From: Sphagnum magellanicum
Taxonomy: Eukaryota > Streptophyta > Sphagnopsida > Sphagnales > Sphagnaceae
NCBI GenBank assembly: GCA_021904315.1
Contig: CM038910.1
Coordinates: forward strand, 6,510,001-6,574,000
DNA length: 64,000 nt
Direction: 5' to 3'
The notes under the pieces were generated by a model, which ran no database searches, was not told the origin of the DNA, and saw only the letters and a program-made list of their open reading frames with translations. A program made the translations under genes and the position numbers. This document shows positions 24,216 through 37,264 of the stretch, one piece after another (the first letter of the stretch is position 1; each line of letters starts with the position of its first letter).

Positions 24216-25599
24216 GCTATGGGTATAGAACAGTGTTGTTGGGCTTATGGGTATAGAGCACTGTTAGGGGGAATATAAGGTTTTTTTTGGTATTCTTTGG
24301 TTCTAGTTATTCGTCTATTTTTTTATCCACCAGTTTTAATTTTATTTTTATTTTTTCAAATTTCATTTGTAATATCATGTAAGAATACAAAAAAAATTTA
24401 ATTAATCTAATATCAGATTTCAATATGGCTTGATATTTGTCGACATTAATCTTTATCGAATATTTTAGCATTCCAAATAACAAAATAGGAACAATTATTT
24501 TTTCAAAAATATACCCAAATAAAGTTACAAGTTCAAAAGTTCATCTCACTCAAATTCACTATCATATTGCTCTAATTATTCCTTTAAAGCAACATCAACT
24601 TCAATCAACTTTATCAAACTCACTCTACATCTCACTCTAGGATCACTTTTTACTAACAAAAATTAAGTTATCTAAATTATCTTATTACAAGCAACATCTT
24701 TTCAAATTTGTAAATATTCCAACCAATGAAAAAATTCTCTCCATTCTATTTAAGAACCAACAATGCTAAGAATCTAACGAGTAAGAAATGCTAAAATTGA
24801 AAATATAGATTCATGTTTTGCCCACCATTTTAAAAGTCATTTAATGTTCTTGACATCCATATAAAACCTTTTAAACAACTATACCTCCTTATTCACCACC
24901 TTTTTCATTGGCTCGTTAATTCCAACAAACATCTCAAAAATGTTGAAACTACTTTTTTCATCAATTTGCATATCTATCATAGATCCAAATATTGCCATAA
25001 GGTGGAGGATGTGGTAGCATTTCAAAAGCGTAGATAAGGATCGTTAATCATACTCTTTCACAATGGATACAACATGTTCTTAACCAATAAAAGATAAAAC
25101 CAACCATAGACTTTTAAATCTAGGGTCTAACATAAAGGACAACATGTTATGTGTTTTATTTTTTCATTTTTCTTGAAGAATGAAAGAAAACCATTTAAAA
25201 ACTCACATACTTCTTTCTTAATGTTAAATGTAAATATGACAATTCCAAAGCTATAACAAAATCATCATCAATTGAATCCTCCAAATTAGATGAAATTCCA
25301 ATTTTTTTCTTTAAGTTTTAAGTTCATAGTGATTATTGACATATTCAAAGCATTAGAATATAACCAATGCCATGAAATTGGTTCAACACACAAACACTTA
25401 CAACTAAAAACAAAACATCAACAATGATTCAAGATATGTGCTAAGTTAAAGGTAGGGACATGGCTAGTAATCCTCATTACAATTTATTGACTATAATAAA
25501 GAAAATTTGTTACCTTAAATTGTAATGCCTCTTGAAACAATATGATTTTACTTGCAAACTTGCAAAAATAAATCAGGGATCAACAAAATAATTTACAAT
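24216..25599. other. AT-rich intergenic DNA
   Basis: No protein-like frame, RNA gene or clear repeat seen. Confidence 0.5.
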
Positions 25600-26760
25600 T
25601 TATAAAACCTAGAAACAAATTGCAAAAATGGAACCAAAGTAAAATGACAAAAAACATAACTAACCTAGTTTTCATTGGAACGTTTAATTTTTTCAGCTTG
25701 AAACTAACTTTAATGAAAATTTTTGTTCCATTTTTTATGACCTTGACCAAATAATGCAAAATTTGGCCAAGTAATGCATTTTTGCAAATATGCTTCAGCA
25801 AATTTAATAGACACATATTTCAAGTTCTTACAAACTTTTTCATTAGTAGTGGCATATTGACACACTCTAGAAAAAACATGACTAAACAAGTTCCTTGAAA
25901 GTTTCCCTTTAAATCTAAAGTCTCACCTTTAACAATAGATTTCAAAACATTAGTTAATGTATTTAAATTTCAACCTTTATCCTTCAAATGTGTTATTATC
26001 TTGTTTCTTGCCATATGCATCCAAAAGATCAAAGAAATCTATAGTTGACGTTTTATCCTATAATCTTAATAACTTAAACAAACCAAGAATTACTTGTTTT
26101 GGTTTCCAATCAAATCCCAAAAACATTATGACCAAGGCAAACACATCATGTGCACCTTTAGACTTGCACAAACCAAAACTAATAATAACATTCATTTTCA
26201 AAGGCCAAACATATGTTCTTTATTATTTCCACTAATTTAGGCAAAACAACATTTGAAAACAATTTTTAGGAAAGGAATGGAACACAAAGACATAATTGCA
26301 AAACCAAACATTTTAACCACACACTCTTTACAAATTGCAAAGGCAAATGATTTTTCATTATTAAAAGTGCAGGATTCTCCATAAACATTTTTTGCTCCAC
26401 ATTAACTTTTTTGAAGGGATCTTTTAAAGCAAAAAAATTTAATATGGAAGAATTAGAAATATGTGCCCTTTTCTTTGTAGGTTGTTTCTCAACATTTTCT
26501 CTCCCTTGATTATTTTTTTTTTTCAAATTGTTTTTAATTACTGGATGGTCTGCATCAAGATATTTCCATAAACATGTTATGTCACTTGTTTTATAATATG
26601 ATATGAAACCTTTCCTTAATTCTTTTATTGGATTCATAAAAAAAGATAGGTTAAGAATGACATAATAAACAATGCATCGTTTGAAGAACATCAAAGCTTA
26701 CTTTTGAATTGTCATTAACACAAAAAAAAAACCAACATGGAACATTTATGTTATGAAGAC
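25600..26760 (-). pseudogene. Degenerate hAT-type transposase relic
   Basis: The minus strand has 142 open codons (26694-26266) reading NPIKELRKGFISYYKTSD, QPTKKRAHISNSSILNFF and LLIMKNHLPLQFVKSVWL, as in plant BED-finger/hAT-related proteins. Past stops and frame changes the similarity goes on: KSKGAHDVFALVIMFLGFDW, KPKQVILGLF, then CQYATTNEKVCKNLKYVSI and LQKCITWP, ending with KLNVPMKTRLV near 25660. The BED finger lacks clear cysteines and the catalytic C-terminal half is absent. Terminal repeats were not found. The family name is from recall. Confidence 0.6.
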
Positions 26761-27383
26761 ACCATTTTTTTCTTTGAAATTATAACTATTCCAAAATGTG
26801 TTTAATCTTTTATTCATCAATTTCTTTGAATACTTTTGAAATTCTACTAATTTCAGTTTGCAAGCTTGGATTTCCCCTTTCTTCCATTACTTGATCAACT
26901 TCAATTTCATCATTTCTAAATATTATATATTCTTCATTTTGCATTTTGGTTATCATATTCATTTGACCTTTCCATCTCTCACAATAATTTTACAAGGCCA
27001 AAAGGTGGAGAAAATTAAGGAAACAAATGCAATTTGTTATTATGTGATGGGATGATATTCTTATGCATAACTAAGTGTGATGTAAAACATTTACAATATA
27101 CCTATGCACAATTAAGAATGATGCAAAGCATTTACAAGCAAACAAATATATAAAACAATAAAAAAATTTGTTCACAAGGTTTATGTTTGTCTCCAAAACA
27201 ATTTATAACAAGCCTTGCACCATAAACCAAAAATTAAAACAATTAAAAAATATAAACAAAATAAATGAAAGAAAAACAAATAAAAGCAAAATTATATTTA
27301 CTAGAAAAATAATTCATTAGGTTCTTGACTCCCGATGAATCCCAACCTACAAGAAGGAATGGTGGGGGGTAGTATAAGTTTAT
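26761..27383. other. AT-rich intergenic DNA
   Basis: No feature seen. Confidence 0.5.
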
Positions 27384-27945
27384 TTGAAAAATAACAACAC
27401 AAGGCAAGAATGCAAAGAGGAGAGCAACAATGTGCACACAAAGAAGAGAACAACAATGTGCAAAGAAGAAAGCATTAACACATGCGAAGAAGAGAACAAC
27501 AATGTGCACCAAAAAAAAATCACACAAAAAAAAACCAATAGTGCATGTGAAAAGGAAAAGAATAACACATGTGAAAAAGAAAACAAGAACACACATGAAA
27601 AGGAGAACGACACCATGTGCAATAAAGAAAACAACAACACACATGAAAAGGAGAACAACACCACGTGCAATAAAAAAACAACAACACACATGAAAAGGAG
27701 AACAACACCACGTGCAATAAAGAAAACAACAACACACAAAGAAAAGAACAATAACATGCGAAGAAGAGAACAACAAAGTGAAATAATAATAATAATAATG
27801 CGCACGAAGAAGAGAACAACAAAGTGAAAAAAAAATAATAATAATTCGCACAAAGAGGAGAACAAATGAAAGCAAAAAAAAAAAGGATATTAGCATCAAA
27901 CACAAAGGATAATAACAACAAGTGTGAAAAGAAGTTGTTAGAAAA
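27384..27945. repeat. Purine-rich minisatellite (GAAGAGAACAACAATG-type)
   Basis: Degenerate tandem array built from GAGAACAACA(A/C) and TGTGCA(A/C) blocks. At 27593-27735 a 48-bp unit (ACACATGAAAAGGAGAAC...) repeats three times almost exactly. Its composition leaves long open frames on both strands (147 codons plus, 220 minus), but they encode only Lys/Asn/Glu or Phe/Leu/Cys low-complexity peptides. I do not call them genes. Confidence 0.8.
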
Positions 27946-29808
27946 GAAGGTGGGGCTTGAGTTGGAGCTTGGGCCCCTTTTTATTTTGGTTTTAGGTTTT
28001 TTTTAGGTTCAACTGTGGTGGCCATAAAAATTTTCCTTCTAATGGGCTACATTTTAAACCTTAAATGTAAACCCCCTTCATATCCATATCCACATAAGGA
28101 TCTAAAATCCATTTTGATATCAAATTTTTAATTTTTTAAAACTCTATCTAAATATTATATATTTGAATATTATATGACCAAATTTCATAATTTTGATATC
28201 CAAAAATAATGATATCACCTCATATATCAATTTTTTTAATATTTAAAAGATTTTACACGTGATATCTTGAGTGATATCCAATTAAGATAGCTAGATTTTC
28301 AAGATATCTACCCAATATTAGTATAAACCTTGGTATGTATGTGACGGTTAAAGTGCAAAACATGCATGGGTGTCACTTGAAAAAATATGGATGGGGCAAA
28401 TGGGTAGATTGGAGGAAAAAATTGCAATAGTGTTTTTGTTTTGATTAGATTCATTTCCTTTGGTTGATTTAACATTCACCTAAACTAAATTTCATCCTAT
28501 TTTTCATGTTTCTTGAATGGCTCCATTGTTGTTACATATGTTTTGCATTGTTCCGACATGTACAATTAAGTATTATAATTATTTTTGAACCTTATGCATT
28601 AAATCCTAAGTTTCAAATATTTCATACTGAAATTTAATAAAATTTCCTTACTTTGTGGATACCATTACAAGAGGGGATAGGGGGTGAAAAGAGGCCTAAA
28701 CCAATATTGGTCAGGTTTCCGACTGAGTGAGTTAAAACCACCAGGTAAGGATCCATATCCATATACATTGCCCAGAACTGGGTTCAATAATTTGGAATCA
28801 GATGGAGCCCAAACTAGAGATTTGCATAGTTTGAATATTCACCTTTAAACTTGTAACTGGGAACTAGAAGAAAATCCCAAAACCTTAAACCTTGCACTTG
28901 CTAACGCAATTGTGTCACCTTTGGTTTAAATTTTGTTAGGTTTAGGGTTAGGGTTTGCTTGAACTTAATGGAAGCATTACTTGTTTTAATAAAATTTTGC
29001 AAGGTTTCATGAATGGTTGTTTTTTGAAGATAAAATCATGAATAAGAGCCAAAGTAATCAATGCATAGAAGCCTTGTATCTCTTTAGCTCATGTGGGGGA
29101 GGTGATTATTGATATAAGAATAAATATATTCATGCTTTGACAATTTTAAAGTCTTTTGGAGCAACTAGTGCACCCACAAGTCCCCTCCCTACTCCAACCT
29201 TTAATTTTTCTAGAGTTGTAACACCAACTCCCATTGCAATTGTTCCAGTTGTAGCTCCTATAAGTTCTCCAGACTCAGTTGCATCAATTGTTTACCACAT
29301 TTCACAACTCATGGGTATAGTCCTCCTTGATCCAAATTAAAAAGAATTCTTTTTCTTTTTCTGGTTTTTGTTTTAGGTTTTTATAACAAGTTTGTGAAAA
29401 TTACAACAAGTTAAAATGTATAACTAAACGTTAATCTTTGTTGTGGGTGTGCAATTTTTTGAATGCTACTATAAGGAAATGTGCAGATCATGTGTGACTA
29501 TTGTTTCTTCAAGTTCATGACAATTACCCTTAAGCTTGTCCTAGAGTACAATGATATAATGTACAGCATTGGGTTTCCATGTGTGGAAATTGATGATTGA
29601 CAAACATTAGATTTCCCAATGTACTTCTATTTGTGCAGTCTAATGGTAATACCCTCATGGGTTTGTTAGTGTAGGACCAGGGGTGCTAATTAATGAAACT
29701 TCATCTTTCTAGGATCAAAGCTAATCATTTTTCATTATTTTCACCTATTTTAGTTGTTGGCTTATGCGCATGAACTTGAAGAACTATGGGATAAGTGGAC
29801 AAATTCTA
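27946..29808. other. AT-rich intergenic DNA
   Basis: No recognised gene. A 67-codon proline-rich frame at 29137-29340 has no identifiable domain. Confidence 0.45.
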
Positions 29809-30635
29809 ATGCACTCCCAAGTTCCTAATTAGACCCAAGATGGGTTTAAATTATTCAAACAACGAAATTGTGAGGAATTTGGGGCACGTTCCCAACTCTC
29901 AGCACTAAAAGGGGGTAAAGGGGTGTCTTGAAGCTCTGGGATGGGACTAAGAAATGTGACAAGCTTTACTTACTCACTCGGACCTGCATCAAACCAACCA
30001 ACAAGTTGGTTAATTCATTTTCTAAAGCACCTTTAATGCTAGGACAAGCCACAAGCAACCTTAAACTCACAAGACTCACCACGGCCTGGACTTGGGGGAA
30101 GCCACCACCTTCCCGCATCTAGTATACTCTATGCCTCTCCACAGCACCCACATCCGAATGGCTTTTTGTCTCGGGACTCCCAAGGAGGAGTCCTGAAACT
30201 GTTCCGGTTTGGACTCCTGGGACTTTGTGAGGTCATAACTCTTTTTTCAGACCTCCGATTGGGATGAGGTCTAAAGCAAACTTGTAGCTCTCCTTGAGAT
30301 CTTTTCAACGGTGTATCGCACTTCACCTGCATGCACTGGGGTCGAGTCAATTTCTGACTTTTAGTGGTCAGGAGTCAAACTGCCAATTTGACTCCTGGCC
30401 GTTCTTCTTGCCATAACATGTGCTACAAATATCCAAATGGCCCATGCGAGCTCATTTTCGATATCTACACTTTGATAGTTTTTCAATGATATAATGAACA
30501 CCCCAATGCAAGGTGTTTTGACCCCTGCAATCAAACTTTGAAATTTCAGGAGTCCCAAAGGACTTCCAAGTCCCAATTTTGGAATGTGAGTTTCATCCTC
30601 ACATTCCTTCAAAGTAGGGTTGCGACAAATTCCAT
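29809..30635 (+). repeat. Dispersed repeat A, copy 1 (AT-drifted)
   Basis: Aligns by eye over its whole length, same orientation, with 34377-35200. Shared blocks include CACAAGACTCACCACGGCC, GGGGGAAGCCACCACCTTCC, GACTTTTAGTGGTC, CATTTTCGATATCTAC and GGGTTGCGA. Compared with copy 2, many CG dinucleotides have become TG or CA. No open frame spans it. It may be a non-autonomous retrotransposon part or LTR; coding content and TG/CA ends are not evident. Confidence 0.8.
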
Positions 30636-33600
30636 CCCCTGATGGAACAAAAAGTTTGTAAATTTTATAAATTAGTTTTAACCATTTGTTGATGGAAAAA
30701 CATTTAGGAAGTTTAATGAGGGGGTTATTGTGGTTTAGAAGGTTAACTTATTTAGACAAGAATCTATGTAAGTTCCATTTGTAAACAAAAGTGTATAGGA
30801 TTTGCCTATTGAATACATCATTCTAAAACCAACCATGTACAAATGATTTTTACTGAAAACATGGAAATAAATTGTTGGATGTTAAGACAATTAGTTTTTT
30901 TTTTGAGTCATGTGTGTTCACACCTTGAATGTGCAAGGATTTGGATAATAACAAATTCACAAGCCCTATACCAAATATGTCAGATTTCATAAACCTAATT
31001 ACAATGTATGTGACTTTTATCTAATTGAAATAGGAAACTAGAAATTATGTGCAATTTGTAGTGAAAAAACCATAGTTTTTTAATGCTTGGGCCACTTGAT
31101 TAGGGTTTTTAAAAAAAATTGTCTGTAATTTGTAATGAGAAAACCATAGCTTGTTAATGTTAGGGCCACTTTATTAAAACTTCAAACAATTTTATGTACA
31201 ATTTGTATTGATAAAACCATAGCCTATTGATGTTTAGGCCACTTGATTAGGATTTATATGGCATTTTTCTGTGATCAATCTGACATTGTGAATCATAAAC
31301 TAGATATTCATTTATTAAAAAAACATTTAAAATATCATTTCATCATTTTAATTAAAACCTTAATTGTACCTGAGATCATTTTCTTTTTAAAAAATGAAAA
31401 TTGTCACTCTTAGGAACCGCCATGTTTTGGAATGTCAACTAGAACTTTATCCCAAGGTTGTCATCAAAGGTTTTTTTACAAATTATAGAATTGGCCAACA
31501 CTAGTCCAACATAAAGTGAAGACATGGTTACTTTATGAATAATTTTAATGTACCAACATTTTTATGGGTCAAGATATCAGAGTTATTGTGAAAACCTTTA
31601 AAAAATGGTGGAAGGGTTCATAAGCTTATTATTAGGACTTTCACATACAATCTCAACTAGGAAAAAGGCTTTAAGAATGACAAGTGGAATACAACTATGC
31701 ACACATTCTTTGCAAGTTCAATAAATAACGTTGCTAAAAGGTTTTTCACAAATTTTCCATCACATGCTTGGGATTAATAGTTGGTGCTAGAAGCTCAATG
31801 TTGGACATGAAACACTAAATACCCTCCATGAAGTTTTGTCCAATGTCTAGAACTAGTTTGAACCCCGTGCCTAACGCACAAGTGTGTGTATATTTGACGA
31901 TACATATTACAAAATTACAATTACAAACTACATTTCCAAAACCTCTTTATATACGACATTCTGCATGTATCCATCAAGACCTTGGCATCTGAAAATCTTG
32001 ATGTTTGCACTAGTTGTGACCCATGAGATAACAACATACAACTGACCATGGGAATAGATCGGAGATGGCAAATATACCCCAATGTTGTTCAACTTGTAAG
32101 TAAATAGTAAGTTACTTATTTAATAGGTATCAATATGTTGAAAATTAATTTTTTATTTTTGTATGTTGATAAGTTCCAATATCCAGACCCCCTCCCTGTT
32201 CATAATGGTTACGATTTTTGGTGCAGCCAATTTTCACATGCATCATAATAATACCTTTGGCATCCAGCATATCATTATTATTGGCAAAATTGTTTTTTTG
32301 GGCAATCTGATCCTTGCAATTACCAATATATCTATTAAGTTTATGTGTTAAAATGGCAACTGATATCCATTGCCATTATTATTATGGCAAATGCAAGTTT
32401 TGAAATTGTTAATATCTAATAAAAATGTGCTGAATGGTTGCTCACTTTGGCATCCATTGAACTATAATAAAAAATTATGGCAATGTAAAAAACATTGAAA
32501 ATTTCCAATATTTTAAATAATTTTAAGAAAAGAAAAAGCCCAACCCAACTCTTTCAGTTGTTGAGAAAGAGACAAGATGAGTGTACCTAAGTCCAAAAAC
32601 CCCAAAATAAAAATTAAAAAAAAATAAAATTTACAACATTAGTATATACTATTTTCCGTTGTGCCGTGTCTATATTCCACTCTTTCTTTGCCCCGTCGAA
32701 ATAAACAGACCATGACGGGATGGATGAATGACCGGACGGATGGACAGATGGATGACGGGATAGATGGATGAAATGATGCTTCACGACGTCTTTTACTATA
32801 TGTAATAAGCAATTGTGTGATGCTTGCATAATTGCTTTGCAAAAAATGAAAAGAAGTTTTGAAAAAAACATTAATGTTCTAAAAGCAAGAAAGTAGGGTA
32901 GTGGTGAGTATTTTGAATGGTCTTGTAAGAGTTGGCATTATTCTTTTTTATAATGTTTTGCTAAATTTTGAGCCTAATTAGGGGATGCAAAATGAAAGGG
33001 GGGTTTATTTCTTTTTTTGAAAAAAAAAGTTTCAAAAACAACATTACCACCTACCCCAATGGCCATTACACCATCATTTGGAGGTTATTTGTCACTTATG
33101 CATGTGAAGGTAGCAACTTCCTTTTCGTTAATGTGATTTAAATTTACATTTGTCTTTTGCTATCTTGCCAATTCCATTTACTATTTTATAAATTTCACCT
33201 TTAATAATGGACATTGGCTTTCAAGATTTAGGTTATGGAATGAAAAGTTCATAAAATTATTGTTTTAAAAGTTATCTCCCTTTAAGCTTGTGCATCTTTT
33301 AACATTGTTGTCATTTGGAGATTGAGTGTTAAAGGGATCGTCATGGAGGGTGGATTATCATAGATGAAATTTTTTTCATTAAGTTTGCAAATCTTATGTT
33401 AAAGGTTACCATGCATAAGACATACCAACTACAATGTGAAATAATTAACTTGGAGACTTTATATTTAAAACACAATTTTTGTAAATTGCAAATATGTTTA
33501 TGTCTTTGATCATTTCATTTTCTATCAAGTGGTGTATATATTCATGTGATTTATAATTCAAAGGTCATGCCATGTATGTTTTTGTTTGTTATGAGTGTGA

Positions 33601-34376
33601 AAATGCACCTCGAAATTTTGTCTTTCTAGTGAAAGTTCACAATTGCATTGAAGTTTAGGTTTACAACTTATAGTTTATTTTTCTTGATTTCAAACCTTCT
33701 ATTTTTCAAGTGCCCCTTTGCTAATTTCAAATTCAATCCCATCTTCCCATGTAAAGATCAAGGTCCCCACCCAAGACTGAATTTATGTCTATTTGCATGA
33801 ATGAAAGCTTTAATTGTAAAAAAATACATGCTGAGTCATTAAATCCAAAGGTTGTAGAGAAGAGGGGAAAAAAAATCATGGGGGATAAATGCACTTTAAG
33901 GATGCATGGGCAATTTTTTTACATTGGTGTGAAAGTATGATTAACAAAAGTGGCAAGGTTCATCAAATAAGGTGCAAGATATGTACTTCCATGGAAGGAA
34001 AACACAAACTTTTATATCCTATGTTTGATAATTTGCCAAAAACATCCAAGAAAGTGTAAGGCCAAAATTTCAATGCTTGGGGTTGAACTAAGTCCTTATT
34101 ACTACTACATAAAAACTTAATATACCAAAAATGAAAACATTTACACTGGTCAACCCATCAATAAGTAGTAAAATGAAAAGAAAATATGTTCAATTTGTCC
34201 TAATCTTCCATCTTTTGGGCAAAGGAAGGCCCATGATTAATTTTGAAGTTCAAATTAACAGACTTGTATACTTTGCCAAAGATTAAACAAATTCCAAAAA
34301 AACATTGGATTGATTTTTTTGGTTGATACATGGTAAAAAAATGTGAGATGTTTTCATAGCTTCACTCAAGGAAACT
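30636..34376. other. AT-rich intergenic DNA
   Basis: No gene recognised in 3.7 kb. Near 31050-31260 a motif (AAAACCATAG...GGGCCACTT) occurs three times about 70-75 bp apart. Near 32700-32770 a short stretch repeats GGATGGATGA/GACGGA. Both are local low-order repeats. Confidence 0.45.
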
Positions 34377-35200
34377 GACGCGCTCCCAAGTCACGGGGTG
34401 AACCCACTTGAGGGTTTCACAAAGTCAAGTTGCGGAAAGTTAAACTTGGTAGCACGCTCCCGGTTTCCAACTCTAGAAAGGGGTAGAGGGTCGAGTTGGG
34501 AGCCCCGGGATTAGACTAGGAAGAGGGACTAACTTAGCTCGTGTGAATCTGCATCCAAAAACCACCCAAATCGGGTTAGTTTAGCATTCGGGACACCCTT
34601 CGGTGTTGGGACTTGCCACGGGCACTTGGACACACAAGACTCACCACGGCCCGGACTCGGGGGAAGCCACCACCTTCCCCCATATAGTATTCTCTACGGC
34701 TGCTCGCGGAGGCTACATCCGAATGGCACAAATTCCTGGGACTCTCGAAATGGAGTCCCGAAATTGTCCCGGCGGGACTCCCGGAACTTTGAACCGCCAT
34801 AACTCCCGACTGCAGAGTTGGATCGCGACGAGGTCTAAACCAAAGTTGTAGCCCTCGTCGAGATCTTTCCAACGCCATGTCGCACACTCAAATCGGACGT
34901 CGGGAAGAGGTCGATTCTTGACTTTTAGTGGTCGAGAGTCAAACTGCCAGTTTGACTCCCGGCCCTTCTTTTGCCCATAACTTGGGCTGCAAATGTCCGA
35001 ATTACTAATGCGAGGGCATTTTCGATATCTACGTTTCAAGACCTTTTCAATGACACCAAGAATGCCCGAATGCGAGGTGTTTTGCCCCTTGCTGTCGAGC
35101 TCTGAACATTCGGGAGTCCCGGAAGACTCCCAACCTCCAACTTTTCCAAGTGTTAGGCTTCACCCCCACACTTGGCCAAAGTGGGGTTGCGATAGAAACA
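34377..35200 (+). repeat. Dispersed repeat A, copy 2 (CG-rich)
   Basis: Same repeat as 29809-30635, but with many intact CG sites, so its GC content stands out from the surroundings. It contains a perfect hairpin, GAGTCAAACT-GCC-AGTTTGACTC, at 34936-34958; copy 1 has the same stem with one G:T change. Open frames on both strands are incidental. Element class is not resolved. Confidence 0.8.
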
Positions 35201-35454
35201 ATGACATTTATTAATCTTATAATAGTTAGTGCAAATGAAGTGACCATGGATGACAATAGATAGTGAATTTCCATTCAATGGTATGTAATGCAATCTTGAA
35301 AGAGAATCCCATTTTTTTTGTGTGTGGACAAAATGGATGTCCAAGGTACCTTTAACAATGTGTATGCACTATTGTTAAAGACTTTATTTGATTATGGGTG
35401 TTTGGAGCTTAATGATCTTGTAAGGAAACTCATATATATGGGCTTGGACGAGGG

Positions 35455-35890
35455 ATGTGTATTTTAGAACCATTGAAGTGGTGTTACTTGTCAAATGAAG
35501 GAGAAAGCTACAAAAAATTCGTTGGGTGTTCACTATTGTGCTTAATGCACCAATTTGGCAAGCATAATTTTGTCAAAGTTGGAGTTGGTGGATCAATTGG
35601 AGATATTTTTGCAATCCCTTTATGGGTAGTTTGCCCATTCTTCAAAGAAGGTATTGGAATTCAAAAGCTTGTTGAGACTATGGTAATGACATGTAACAAG
35701 CTTTTGCAAAATGTGAAAACTAAGTGGATCAATATGCTTAGCCATACCAAGAGGGTTTATGTAGATCATTCTTTGGTTGTCAAGATGCATGTAGATATTA
35801 CTAAGCCTAGCTTTGCATTTGAAAACTTGGTTTTATTACATAACTTGGATTTGATTGGCAAAAAAATTTCCATCATGCCTTGAAATATGG
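35455..35890 (+). pseudogene. hAT-type transposase C-terminal fragment
   Basis: Open for 142 codons. The second half reads LLQNVKTKWINMLSHTKRVY and KPSFAFENLVLLHNLDLIG, ending ISIMP. This resembles the NVKTRWISMLSP-KRV and downstream region of hAT-like plant proteins as I recall them. The N-terminal domain is not in frame upstream, and the frame stops where the family continues. It is probably a separate insertion from the relic at 25.6-26.8 kb. Confidence 0.45.
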
Positions 35891-37159
35891 TGACATGTAT
35901 ACTTAATGTTCCATGCAAAGTTGGTGAAGGGGTTTGAGCCCTTACTATGCTTGATTCACACATCTTGCACTTGCAAGCAAGTCTTTAAAAATTCACCATG
36001 GCACACAACTTTGAGTTAGAATATTTAAGAATGCAAAATTAAACTTAGTCACAAGAATGAGGCAAAAAACAATTAACCAATGAAAATCCTCAAGTATAAG
36101 CTATCAAGTACATTAAGTTGCTTGAATAACATTTGTTTAGGTGTTTGGTAATGTGGAGGATGAGAGGTGCTTTAGCACACAATTTCATTTATGAAAATCA
36201 AATTCTAAAATAGGTTGAGAACTCATTTTAGATCTTTGCATTCAATTTTACGACCAATTTTTTTTCTCCCTCCATATTTTCCCATATGAACATGCAATCA
36301 AAGCTTGGAAAGAGTCCAAGATGTAGTATGTAGTGGATTGATAGCTAGTTTTTATGAACATAGTTGAAAGTTTTATTGCATTAAGCATAATCCATCAAGG
36401 AACACATGTGCATATGTATTTGGTCAATATATATATATATATAGATATCTTAATTTATATGGAATACATGCACTTTGGTTGTGTTGTTTGAACTTTGGGA
36501 GTGGTTTGGAAGATCTCAAATCTCAGTGTGCCAAACCAAGCAAAACAAACTAGTAGTGTTGGGTGGTTCTTGGTTTTTATGAACAACAGAAGGTTTTGGT
36601 TTTTAAATTATTTTTAGAATGAATTCAATTTCAATTCCAAAAAATAAAATGGAACCTTGGGTCTGGTTCTACTCTGCTTGTTGAAGAAAAAAATTCATGT
36701 TTTGATTTTGGTTTTGATTCTGGAAATTAGACCCAAGATTGGTTCTGATTTCAATTATGGAATCAGACCCAATTTGGTTCTGAGTAACCTGGTTTGAATT
36801 CAACAAGTAACTATCAATTAACCCCAGGTGCAAACCATTTTTCCCTCAAGAATTCAGGTTTTGATTTCGGTTCTACAATTAGACCTGCTTTAAAACCTGG
36901 TTTTGATTCCAAAAATCAGACTCAGTTCAAGTTTTGGTTTTAGGTCATCGGAACCAAAGCCGAAAGCAACCATTCTAACCAGCCAAACCATGTAACCTGC
37001 CCAACACTACAAATTGCCTTCCACCTAAAAAGACCTACAAAAAAATTGCTAGTGTATTTGATGAGTCAGTTATAAGCAAAAAAAAACAAATTCCTCCACC
37101 CAAGTGGAGAAACATTTCATTTTGAGGAAGTTTTTCCATTTTGGAAAGTTTCTACACCA

Positions 37160-37264
37160 GTAAAGCACAAGGGTGAGGGCAGTATTGAAATCAAGCTCGG
37201 CCTCTCACATTACCACCTTGTGCAAACCCTAATTTCAATAATGCCCTTCCCCCTTGTGCTTTAT
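37160..37264. repeat. Fold-back element (inverted repeat, arms about 35 bp)
   Basis: Left arm GTAAAGCACAAGGGTGAGGG... (37160-37194) pairs with right arm ...TTCCCCCTTGTGCTTTAT (37229-37264) with a few mismatches, around a 34-nt loop. It is a strong DNA or RNA hairpin of MITE-like form. Whether it is a mobile element is unknown. Confidence 0.7.

Noticed and set aside
27243-27905. 220-codon minus-strand frame
   Set aside because: Product of the purine-rich minisatellite read backwards; only Phe/Leu/Cys/Ser low complexity, no domain.
29809-35200. One 5.4-kb LTR retrotransposon with repeat A as its LTRs
   Set aside because: The two copies have very different decay levels, the interior has no gag/pol-like frame, and the hAT fragment and AT-rich filler do not fit.
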